Assembly: GCA_947485165.1 (NCBI GenBank) | Contig: CANKRG010000007.1 | Span: forward strand, 1 to 55,705 | Direction: 5' to 3' | From: Comamonadaceae bacterium | GTDB taxonomy: Bacteria > Pseudomonadota > Gammaproteobacteria > Burkholderiales > Burkholderiaceae_C | Length of the DNA: 55,705 bases | In this document: piece by piece, positions 20,579-28,177 of the stretch | Layout of the letters: the number at the start of each line of letters is the position of its first letter | Position numbering within the stretch: position 1 is the first letter of the stretch | The notes under the pieces: model-generated | Told to the model about the DNA's origin: nothing | The model's database searches: none | Seen by the model: the letters and a program-made list of their open reading frames with translations, nothing else | Position numbers and translations under genes: made by a program

Positions 20579-20715
20579 GCTGTACCTTAACTTAGAAGTG
20601 CCTAAATTGCCCGCAAATGGCAGCTAGTCTGACTAGGAAGTGAGGGTATTTGGTGAAAAATCTAGTCGAATATGACGTTTTGCACCTTAAATCCGGGTGC
20701 GCAATAAAAAAAGGT

Positions 20716-20774
20716 GCTAAATATGACTCTAGCCAGCGTATTTATTGCCTAAGGTGCTATTAAAAATATAGCAA
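20716..20774 (+). repeat. Dispersed ~59-bp palindromic repeat, copy B
   Basis: gctaaatatgactctagccagcgtatttattgcctaaggtgctattaaaaatatagcaa. Confidence 0.9.
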
Positions 20775-20795
20775 TTATGCGCTAAAATTGATTAT

Positions 20796-21629
20796 TTATT
20801 CAACTTTAGCCGTCTGCCAAACCACCCGCTCAGGCGCTGAAAAGCACAGAAAGCGTTTGTTCGTGGCGCGGCCAATGGCGCATAGGCTTAGTTTTTGCGC
20901 TAAGGCCAAGCCCATTTCCGTCATGCCGCTGCGAGAGACGACGACGGGGATACCCATTTGGGCGGATTTCATGACCATTTCGCTGGTTAAACGACCTGTG
21001 GTGTAGAACACTTTGTTGCCGCCCTGCACGCTGGCGGGGTCTTGCAGCCACATCCAGCCGGCGATGGTGTCAATGGCGTTGTGGCGGCCGACGTCTTCGA
21101 CGAACATCATTAGTTCGGCAGTTTCAGGGCTCTCTGGCAGCGCGGAAAACAGCGCACAGCCATGCACAGAGCCGGCTTGCTTGTAGACGCTGTCTTGCAG
21201 ACGTATGGCGTTGGTGATGGTTTCCAGCTGGGCTTGGGTGACTGTGGAATCGGGCAGGGTGACACTGTCAAACGCGCCCAACAAGTCGCCAAACACACTG
21301 CCTTGGCCACAGCCGGTGGTGACGACGCGTTTTTCAGTGCGTTTTTCAATATCGGTGATACCGTGGCGGGTTTTGACGGCGGCAGCGCCGACCTCCCAAT
21401 CGACGGTGATGGATTCAATCTCAGCAATCGAATCAACCAAGCGCTGGTTGCGTAAATAGCCCAACACCAGCCATTCAGGCTGCGCGCCCAAGGTCATCAG
21501 CGTGACAAGCTCGCGCTTGTCAACGTAAACCGTCAGTGCGCGTTCTGCAGGTATAAAAAGGGTGCGATTCTGTCCGTGTTCGTCAACTGCTATCACCTCA
21601 CGCACCAAGGGTGCGTGGGACTGGGTCAA
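20796..21629 (-). CDS. fdhD: Formate dehydrogenase accessory sulfurtransferase FdhD
   Basis: VTTGCGQGSVFG, HGCALF, MFVEDVGRHNAIDTIAGW, VFYTTGRLTSEMVMKSAQMGIPVVVSRSGMT. Confidence 0.95.
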   Translation of the reverse strand: MTQSHAPLVREVIAVDEHGQNRTLFIPAERALTVYVDKRELVTLMTLGAQPEWLVLGYLRNQRLVDSIAEIESITVDWEVGAAAVKTRHGITDIEKRTEKRVVTTGCGQGSVFGDLLGAFDSVTLPDSTVTQAQLETITNAIRLQDSVYKQAGSVHGCALFSALPESPETAELMMFVEDVGRHNAIDTIAGWMWLQDPASVQGGNKVFYTTGRLTSEMVMKSAQMGIPVVVSRSGMTEMGLALAQKLSLCAIGRATNKRFLCFSAPERVVWQTAKVE

Positions 21630-21646
21630 GTAGGGAAGGGGCGCGT

Positions 21647-22057
21647 TCAGGATTTTTTAGCCGGCGCAGCCACCACAGCGGGTGCGGCTTTGGCGGCTGG
21701 GGCTGCCGGTTTCGCTGCTGCTGCGGCTACTGCCGGCGTTGCTGGTGCTGCAGCTGCGGCTGGTGCAGCAACGTCAGGCACGGGAAATACAAAAGCACCT
21801 GGGTCAGCACAGGGGGGCATCGTAGCAGCTGGTTTGGCATTGGCGGCTGTCTTGCGGTAATGCGCTGCTGATTTGTCTTGGTATTTGCAAAGCAAGAAAC
21901 TATCAACTTTGCCAGACCACGCCGTTTTTGCGGCTGTTTCAGCGGCTTTGAGCTTGGCTTCGTCCGACAACACGGGGGCAGGAATTTTAGCGGCAGCAAC
22001 TGTTGCAAACAAGGCAACGACTGTGAATGCGGTGAGTGCGAATAGTTTTTTCATCAT
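21647..22057 (-). CDS. Exported Ala/Pro-rich protein of FDH operon, unknown function
   Basis: Signal peptide MMKKLFALTAFTVVALFATVAAA; domain ...AWSGKVDSFLLCKYQDKSAAHYRKTA...PPCADPGAFVFP; low-complexity Ala/Pro/Lys tail. Confidence 0.75.
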   Translation of the reverse strand: MMKKLFALTAFTVVALFATVAAAKIPAPVLSDEAKLKAAETAAKTAWSGKVDSFLLCKYQDKSAAHYRKTAANAKPAATMPPCADPGAFVFPVPDVAAPAAAAAPATPAVAAAAAKPAAPAAKAAPAVVAAPAKKS

Positions 22058-22064
22058 CAATTCC

Positions 22065-23270
22065 TCAAACTTGTACAGATTTTGTAGCGAGCACTGCATC
22101 AGCAGCAACAGCTGTGCGATCACGCGGAATTTTGCCAGCGTTCACGTCATCCAACCACAACTCATGGTGGTGTTTCGCCCAGTTGTCATCCACGTAGCCT
22201 GTTTTCATGCCTTGGTATGTGCCTTCGGTGCCGATGGTGCCTAGGTAAATGTGACCTATGAATACAACCATCATCAAAACAGTAGCGACAGCGTGAACCA
22301 TATGTGAAATTTGCATCATACTGCGGTCGTAACTAAGACCGGGAATGAGTTTATCCATCACCAGCCCAGAAGCGATGACAATGATTCCCAAGAGAAACGC
22401 ACCACCCCAGAACATCACTTTTTCTCCGGCGTTAAAGCGAGCAGCTTTGATATGCTCTTTAGAGAACAAACCACCACCCTTGAGCAACCAATTCAAATCG
22501 CCTTTGGCTGGCATGTTGTCACGTACGAAGGTGAAGATAACAATGATGAGTGATACGGCAAAAACAGGACCTGCAAAGTTGTGTGCATTTTTTAAGATGT
22601 AAGCGAGGTAGCCAAACAAAGCTTTACCTATGATTGGCATTAAAAAATATTGACCAAAGGCCATGACCAAACCCGAAATTGCCAAAATACTGAACGCAAT
22701 GGCGTTGGCCCAATGCGCTGAGCGCTCAAAAGGTGTGAATCGCTCAATTTTGCGTCCCGTTGGTGCGTCATCCAATTTGACAGCACCTAGACGCCAATAG
22801 TACAAACCCAATCCGCCCAATACAATCAAAAGCAAAGCGCCGCCGTAGGGAATAATCAAGCCATTGCGCACTTGTCGCCACGCTTCTCCCGCATTGGTCA
22901 AGCGAGAGCCTGGGTATTGCGTGAAGGGTTGAATCAAAATGCCCGCTTCTGGTGCGGTGTCTTTAGGGTAGCTAGTGAAACCCTCAACGCCGGCACCGAC
23001 TTGACGCCACATAGGTGCATTGTTGCCAGGCTGAACCTTGCCGCGTTCTGCATTGCTTTGTTTGGCGTACCCTGGTTCAAGACTGGCTTCAGGCTTGATG
23101 TCCATGATGTTGGCACTTTGAATGCCACCTTGCGTTGCAGCTGGTGGTACCAAGTCAGGTGCAGTGGCAGCAGTAGCAGTCGCTGGCGAAGGTGCCTGAG
23201 CAAATGCCGTGCCGTGCATTGCCAAAGCAAGACCGACTGTTGTGAAAGTCGCAATGAATGACCGCAGCAT
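22065..23270 (-). CDS. Formate dehydrogenase gamma subunit (cytochrome b556 type) with N-terminal exported extension
   Basis: RKIERFTPFERSAHWANAIAFSILAISGLVMAFG, NAHNFAGPVFAVSLIIVIFTFVRDNMP, HIYLGTIGTEGTYQGMKTGYVDDNWAKHHHELW. Confidence 0.92.
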   Translation of the reverse strand: MLRSFIATFTTVGLALAMHGTAFAQAPSPATATAATAPDLVPPAATQGGIQSANIMDIKPEASLEPGYAKQSNAERGKVQPGNNAPMWRQVGAGVEGFTSYPKDTAPEAGILIQPFTQYPGSRLTNAGEAWRQVRNGLIIPYGGALLLIVLGGLGLYYWRLGAVKLDDAPTGRKIERFTPFERSAHWANAIAFSILAISGLVMAFGQYFLMPIIGKALFGYLAYILKNAHNFAGPVFAVSLIIVIFTFVRDNMPAKGDLNWLLKGGGLFSKEHIKAARFNAGEKVMFWGGAFLLGIIVIASGLVMDKLIPGLSYDRSMMQISHMVHAVATVLMMVVFIGHIYLGTIGTEGTYQGMKTGYVDDNWAKHHHELWLDDVNAGKIPRDRTAVAADAVLATKSVQV

Positions 23271-23282
23271 AGTTGAGTCCTT

Positions 23283-23510
23283 TTAGTTGACTTTGGAATA
23301 CTCGTTTTGAGTATTTTGCATACGGGCTTTTAGTTGCTGCTCCCAACCCGCTTTATCGCCAGCTTTCCAGCCAGGAGCGGTAAAAGATGCCACACCGGTG
23401 CCAGCGTAAGGTGCTGTGTCATTTTTTGGTGTCCCAGAGGTTTGTTGTTTGTCGCCACAGGCAACCAAAGCTGCCGCTGCAATAACCATGAATGCTGTCT
23501 TTTTCATCAT
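23283..23510 (-). CDS. Small predicted lipoprotein between FDH beta and gamma genes
   Basis: MMKKTAFMVIAAAALVACGDKQQ (lipobox LVAC); start overlaps the fdhB stop by 4 nt, suggesting coupling. Confidence 0.75.
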   Translation of the reverse strand: MMKKTAFMVIAAAALVACGDKQQTSGTPKNDTAPYAGTGVASFTAPGWKAGDKAGWEQQLKARMQNTQNEYSKVN

Positions 23511-24127
23511 TTTGCTCCTACTGCAGGTGCTTGACCAGCTTGCTTAGAGCCATAAGCCGTACCCCAACCCCAAACTTCTGCGCCTTTGCCGCGCTTGAGC
23601 ACACGGTTGCGGAAAATGTCTGCAATCACGTCGCCATCACCCGCCAAGAGCGCTTTGGTAGAGCATTGCTCAGCACAAGCAGGCAGTTTGCCTTCAGCCA
23701 AGCGGTTGCGACCATATTTCTCGAATTCGGCTTGGCTGCCGTTGGCTTCCGGGCCGCCTGCACAGAAGGTGCATTTGTCCATTTTGCCGCGTACGCCAAA
23801 GGTGCCTTGTGATGGAAACTGTGGTGCACCAAACGGGCAAGCGTAGGAGCAGTAGCCGCAGCCGATGCACACGTCTTTGTCATGCAAGACCACACCTTCG
23901 TCGGTGCGATAAAAGCAATTGACGGGGCAGACCGCCATACATGGTGCGTCGCTGCAATGCATACATGCCACAGAGATCGATTTTTCACCAGGAACGCCAT
24001 CGTTCAAGGTGACCACGCGGCGGCGATTCACACCCCAAGGGACTTCGTTTTCGTTTTTGCAAGCCGTTACACAGCCATTGCATTCGATGCAGCGCTCTGC
24101 ATCACAGACAAATTTCATGCGTGCCAT
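23507..24127 (-). CDS. Formate dehydrogenase iron-sulfur (beta) subunit
   Basis: MARMKFVCDAERCIECNGCVTACKNENEVPWGVNRRRVV; further CSDAPCMAVCP and CIGCGYCSYACPFGAPQ motifs. Confidence 0.95.
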   Translation of the reverse strand: MARMKFVCDAERCIECNGCVTACKNENEVPWGVNRRRVVTLNDGVPGEKSISVACMHCSDAPCMAVCPVNCFYRTDEGVVLHDKDVCIGCGYCSYACPFGAPQFPSQGTFGVRGKMDKCTFCAGGPEANGSQAEFEKYGRNRLAEGKLPACAEQCSTKALLAGDGDVIADIFRNRVLKRGKGAEVWGWGTAYGSKQAGQAPAVGAK

Positions 24128-24138
24128 GGTTTGACTCC

Positions 24139-27102
24139 TTATGCTTTCTCGACGTTACAGATCGTCGTTTTGGTTTCTTGCATCATGGTCACGCTGTCAT
24201 AACCATATGTTGTCGCTGTGTTGACAGCCTCGCCGCGAATCACGGGCGCTGCACCATTCGGGTAGTAGACCAGCATGTCAGCACCTTGCCAGCGTCCTGA
24301 GAAGTGGAACGGCAAGAAGACGGTATCTGGACCCACACGCTCTGTCACCAAAGCTTGCACATTCAAGCGTGCGCCGGTAGGTGACGATACCCAAGCGCGG
24401 CCACCATTGGTGATGCCTTTTTCAGCCGCTATTTTCGGGTTAATCTCGATAAACATCTCTTGCTGCAATTCGGCCAACCAAGGGTTAGAACGCGTCTCTT
24501 CACCGCCGCCTTCGTACTCCGTCAAACGACCAGACGTCATGATGAACGGGAACTTCTCATGCAATTTGTCCGCAATGTTCTTTTGTTGGATCGTTTTGTA
24601 CAAAGTGGGCATGCGCCAAAAGGCTTTCTTGTCGTCATGCGTTGGGTACTTGGCCACCAAATCAGGACGGGTGCCATACAGAGGCTCACGGTGCTGTGGA
24701 ACTGGATCTGGGAAGTTCCACACCACGGCACGCGCTTTGGCATTGCCAAACGGATGGCAACCATGCACTTGCATGACGACACGTTGAATGCCGCCCGTCA
24801 AGTCTGTCTTCCAATTTTTGCCTTCGGCACCCGCTTTTTCTGTATCGGTCAAATCATCCCACCAGCCGAGTTTTTTCAACAGCACGTGGTCAAATTCTGG
24901 GTAACCCGTCGTGATATCTGCGCCCAATGAATGTGAGCCATCTTCCGACAACAAGCTCTTACCTTCACGCTCCACACCAAAGTTAGCGCGGAAGTTACCA
25001 CCACCGTCCATCACGTGTTTGGAGGTGTCATACAAGTTAGGCGAGCCTGGGTGCTTCATCGACGCATTGCCGTAGCAAGGCCATGGCAAACCGAAGTAAT
25101 CACCTGTAAAGTCGTAACCCGTTTCTTTGTCTTTCGCACTGCCTTTGGCTTTGAGCGTTTTGACATCAAACACATGCATATTGCGCATGTGGGCTTTCAA
25201 GCGCTCAGGGCTTTGGCCGGTGTAGCCGATGGTCCAAACGCCTTTGTTGATTTCGCGCAAAATATCTTCAGGCACCGGTTCATCCATGCCGCCTACTTTT
25301 TGCATTTTGTAGTTGACAGACAGTTCTTTGCCAAAACCTAGCTTGTTAGCAAACTGCTGCATGATCATGTGATCGCTGCGGCTTTCCCACAATGGCTCTA
25401 TGACTTTTTCACGCCATTGGAGTGAACGATTTGATGCCGTCACAGAACCACTGGTTTCAAACTGCGTCGCAGCGGGTAGCAAATACACCGCACGGCTCGC
25501 GTTCAAATCTTCTGCCTTGCCCGGCATGGCTGCCATCGCTGCGGTGGCTGACGGATAGGGATCGACCACGACGAGCAAATCTAGTTTGTCCATCGCACGT
25601 TTCATTTCCAAACCACGCGTTTGCGAGTTGGGCGCATGGCCCCACATGAAGACACCACGCAAGTTGGAATCTTGGTCGATCAGCTCGTTTTTCTCAAGCA
25701 CGCCGTCAATCCAGCGTGACACGGTTATACCTGGCTTGCTCATCATCGCTGCTGTTGCAAACTGTTTTTTGATCCACTCAAAATCAACACCCCAGACTTT
25801 CGCGAAGTGTTTCCAAGCGCCTTCGACGATGCCGTAGTAGCCTGGCAATGAGTCAGGGTTAGGACCCACATCAGTCGCGCCTTGCACATTGTCATGGCCA
25901 CGGAAAATGTTGGTTCCGCCGCCTGATTTGCCAACGTTACCTAATGCTAACTGCAAAATACAGGTTGCTCGAACCACTGCGTTACCCGTTGTGTGCTGGG
26001 TTTGCCCCATACACCAGACCACTGTGCTTGGGCGGTTCTCGCTCAGCATAGTCGCCACTTTCAAAACTTGCGCTTCTTTCACACCACAAGCTTCTTCAAC
26101 TTTGTCTGGTGTCCATTTAGCCAAGACTTCAGCTTTGACAGTCTCCATGCCGTACACACGGTCGTTGATGTATTTGGTGTCCTCCCAATTGTTCTTGAAG
26201 ATGTGGTAGAGCACGCCAAATACAAACGGAATGTCTGAGCCTGAGCGAATACGCACAAACTCGTCCGACTTGGCCGCCGTACGCGTGTAGCGCGGGTCAA
26301 CCACAATCATTTTGGTGCCAGTTTCTTTGGCATGCAACATGTGCAACATGCTGACTGGGTGCGCTTCGGCAGCATTCGAGCCAATGTACATCGCGCACTT
26401 GCTGTTTTGCATGTCGTTGTACGAATTGGTCATCGCGCCATAACCCCAGGTGTTGGCGACACCAGCAACCGTTGTTGAATGGCAAATACGCGCTTGGTGG
26501 TCACAGTTGTTGCTGCCCCAAAAGCTGACGAATTTACGTAACAAATAAGCTTGCTCGTTGTTGTGCTTGGAAGAACCAACAAAATAAACGCTGTCTGGGC
26601 CGCTGGCCTTTTTCAGCTCCATCATTTTGGCGCTGATTTCAGTCAGTGCGGTGTCCCAGCTGATGCGCTCATACTTGCCGTTGACCAATTTCATGGGATA
26701 ACGCAAGCGGAACTCACCGTGACCATGCTCACGCAAAGCTGCACCTTTGGCACAGTAAGAGCCTAAATTGATAGGCGAATCAAACACAGGCTCTTGGCGA
26801 ACCCAGACACCATTTTCAACAATGGCATCTACCGCGCAGCCGACTGAGCAATGTGAGCAAACCGTACGTTTGATTTCAATTTTTCCTGCGCCTAATATTG
26901 AAGCGCCTTCTGCAGCCTGCGCTTTTTTCACGAGCGTCAACTGAGTCGCTGCAATACCTACACCAACGCCTAAACCGGAGCGGCGCAAAAACGCGCGGCG
27001 GTCCATGGTGGGCAGGGCTTGTGAAATGCCTCTGCGTAGGCTATGCACGAAGGGTGAGCGAGCTGCGTTCTCAGCAGTGCTTGTTTTTTTAGTTAATAAC
27101 AT
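24139..27102 (-). CDS. Formate dehydrogenase catalytic alpha subunit, TAT-exported, Cys-type
   Basis: TAT motif DRRAFLRRSGLGVGVG; CSHCSVGC cluster; active-site segment NNCDHQARICHSTTVAGVANTWGYGAMTN (Cys rather than selenocysteine). Confidence 0.95.
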   Translation of the reverse strand: MLLTKKTSTAENAARSPFVHSLRRGISQALPTMDRRAFLRRSGLGVGVGIAATQLTLVKKAQAAEGASILGAGKIEIKRTVCSHCSVGCAVDAIVENGVWVRQEPVFDSPINLGSYCAKGAALREHGHGEFRLRYPMKLVNGKYERISWDTALTEISAKMMELKKASGPDSVYFVGSSKHNNEQAYLLRKFVSFWGSNNCDHQARICHSTTVAGVANTWGYGAMTNSYNDMQNSKCAMYIGSNAAEAHPVSMLHMLHAKETGTKMIVVDPRYTRTAAKSDEFVRIRSGSDIPFVFGVLYHIFKNNWEDTKYINDRVYGMETVKAEVLAKWTPDKVEEACGVKEAQVLKVATMLSENRPSTVVWCMGQTQHTTGNAVVRATCILQLALGNVGKSGGGTNIFRGHDNVQGATDVGPNPDSLPGYYGIVEGAWKHFAKVWGVDFEWIKKQFATAAMMSKPGITVSRWIDGVLEKNELIDQDSNLRGVFMWGHAPNSQTRGLEMKRAMDKLDLLVVVDPYPSATAAMAAMPGKAEDLNASRAVYLLPAATQFETSGSVTASNRSLQWREKVIEPLWESRSDHMIMQQFANKLGFGKELSVNYKMQKVGGMDEPVPEDILREINKGVWTIGYTGQSPERLKAHMRNMHVFDVKTLKAKGSAKDKETGYDFTGDYFGLPWPCYGNASMKHPGSPNLYDTSKHVMDGGGNFRANFGVEREGKSLLSEDGSHSLGADITTGYPEFDHVLLKKLGWWDDLTDTEKAGAEGKNWKTDLTGGIQRVVMQVHGCHPFGNAKARAVVWNFPDPVPQHREPLYGTRPDLVAKYPTHDDKKAFWRMPTLYKTIQQKNIADKLHEKFPFIMTSGRLTEYEGGGEETRSNPWLAELQQEMFIEINPKIAAEKGITNGGRAWVSSPTGARLNVQALVTERVGPDTVFLPFHFSGRWQGADMLVYYPNGAAPVIRGEAVNTATTYGYDSVTMMQETKTTICNVEKA

Positions 27103-27181
27103 GAAACTCTCCAATAAACTTGGGGTTGTTTGGGAATGTTTGGGACTCTAGGTTTGTTCAAGTGCAGAACAAGACGCGGCA

Positions 27182-27385
27182 TTAAACCAGGGTCGTTTTG
27201 TAATACTGTTTGACGTGTTCACTGAGCACATAGCCGCCACCCGTAGCAGGCGCCGGCTTGAGCACTTCCGCAATGGCAGCAGGTGCTGGTGACTTGATCA
27301 AGGTGGCTGATGCAACAGCTGCACCCGCTACGCTAGCAGTGATGAAAAAACCTCGGCGTGAGGCTTTGTTTGTAATTTCTTGCAT
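27182..27385 (-). CDS. FDH-region twin-arginine-like small protein (TIGR02811-type)
   Basis: MQEITNKASRRGFFITASVAGAAVASATLIKSPAP...GGGYVLSEHVKQYYKTTLV. Confidence 0.8.
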   Translation of the reverse strand: MQEITNKASRRGFFITASVAGAAVASATLIKSPAPAAIAEVLKPAPATGGGYVLSEHVKQYYKTTLV

Positions 27386-27464
27386 GGTTTTACTCCAAGG
27401 TCTTCGCGCAATCATTCAACGAAATATTCGAATGCATGCTTACTGTAACTCAAAAATAACCACA

Positions 27465-27525
27465 TAGGCAAATAAATGCCTAGGGAAAACGCGGATGTTA
27501 AGAAAATAAATTCAATAATTATTGA
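27465..27525. promoter_or_regulatory. Two palindromes upstream of the membrane-FDH genes
   Basis: TAGGCA-AATAAA-TGCCTA (27465-27482) and perfect 14-mer TCAATAATTATTGA (27512-27525). Confidence 0.4.
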
Positions 27526-27535
27526 TGCTGGTCAT

Positions 27536-28177
27536 TTACACGAGCATGTCAAAGCCTTGCGCTTCTACGCCCATAAATGCGCGGATGAGTTCGGCTAGTG
27601 AGGCGTAGAATTTTGCTTTATTATTATTTTGAATATCATCACACATCAAGCTAACCCATGGTTGTATGTGCGTTGAGAAAAACTCGCGCTGGCGTGTCAA
27701 GTTGGCGACAGCAACATCCTCGCCTGCGATCAAATACCGCATCACTTCGCACAAATAGGCGAAATGGTCTTCAGTATCAGACATCACCTCTGAGCGTTCC
27801 AAACCCAGGCTCTGGAGCTCGGTGCGCAGTCTGGCCAGTGGTTTTTCGTTTAAAAAACCGCTCAAATAATGCGAACCATACAAATAGACTTCAGGCTTGC
27901 CGACGCCACCAAACAGTGCGTCGTATTCGTCTTTGATGGCTTGGTCCGACATGGAGCGGGTCACGCCGACGAAGTTGCGCCAAGGTTCTTCTAAAAAAGC
28001 ACCAGCTGCTGGTGTGTCGGTCGCAGCAACGCGTATTTGTGCTATTAATTCAATAGCAGGTGAGGCGTATAATACACTGGCTAGAAGGCCGTACAGCTCT
28101 GATCTTGCGGTTTCTTCATCAAGTGTGTTGGTAAGCTGTGCAGCGAGTAGGGAATCATTGCTTGTTGCCATGTTCAA
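27536..28177 (-). CDS. TorD/DmsD-family molecular chaperone
   Basis: ARSELYGLLASVLYASPAIELI...EYDALFGGVGKPEVYLYGSHYLSGFLNEKPLARLRTEL; downstream HIQPW. Confidence 0.88.
   Translation of the reverse strand: MNMATSNDSLLAAQLTNTLDEETARSELYGLLASVLYASPAIELIAQIRVAATDTPAAGAFLEEPWRNFVGVTRSMSDQAIKDEYDALFGGVGKPEVYLYGSHYLSGFLNEKPLARLRTELQSLGLERSEVMSDTEDHFAYLCEVMRYLIAGEDVAVANLTRQREFFSTHIQPWVSLMCDDIQNNNKAKFYASLAELIRAFMGVEAQGFDMLV

Noticed and set aside
24139-27102. Selenocysteine possibility in the FDH alpha subunits
   Set aside because: Both active-site positions read Cys (ARICHSTT and TRLCHASS) with no in-frame TGA and no SECIS needed.
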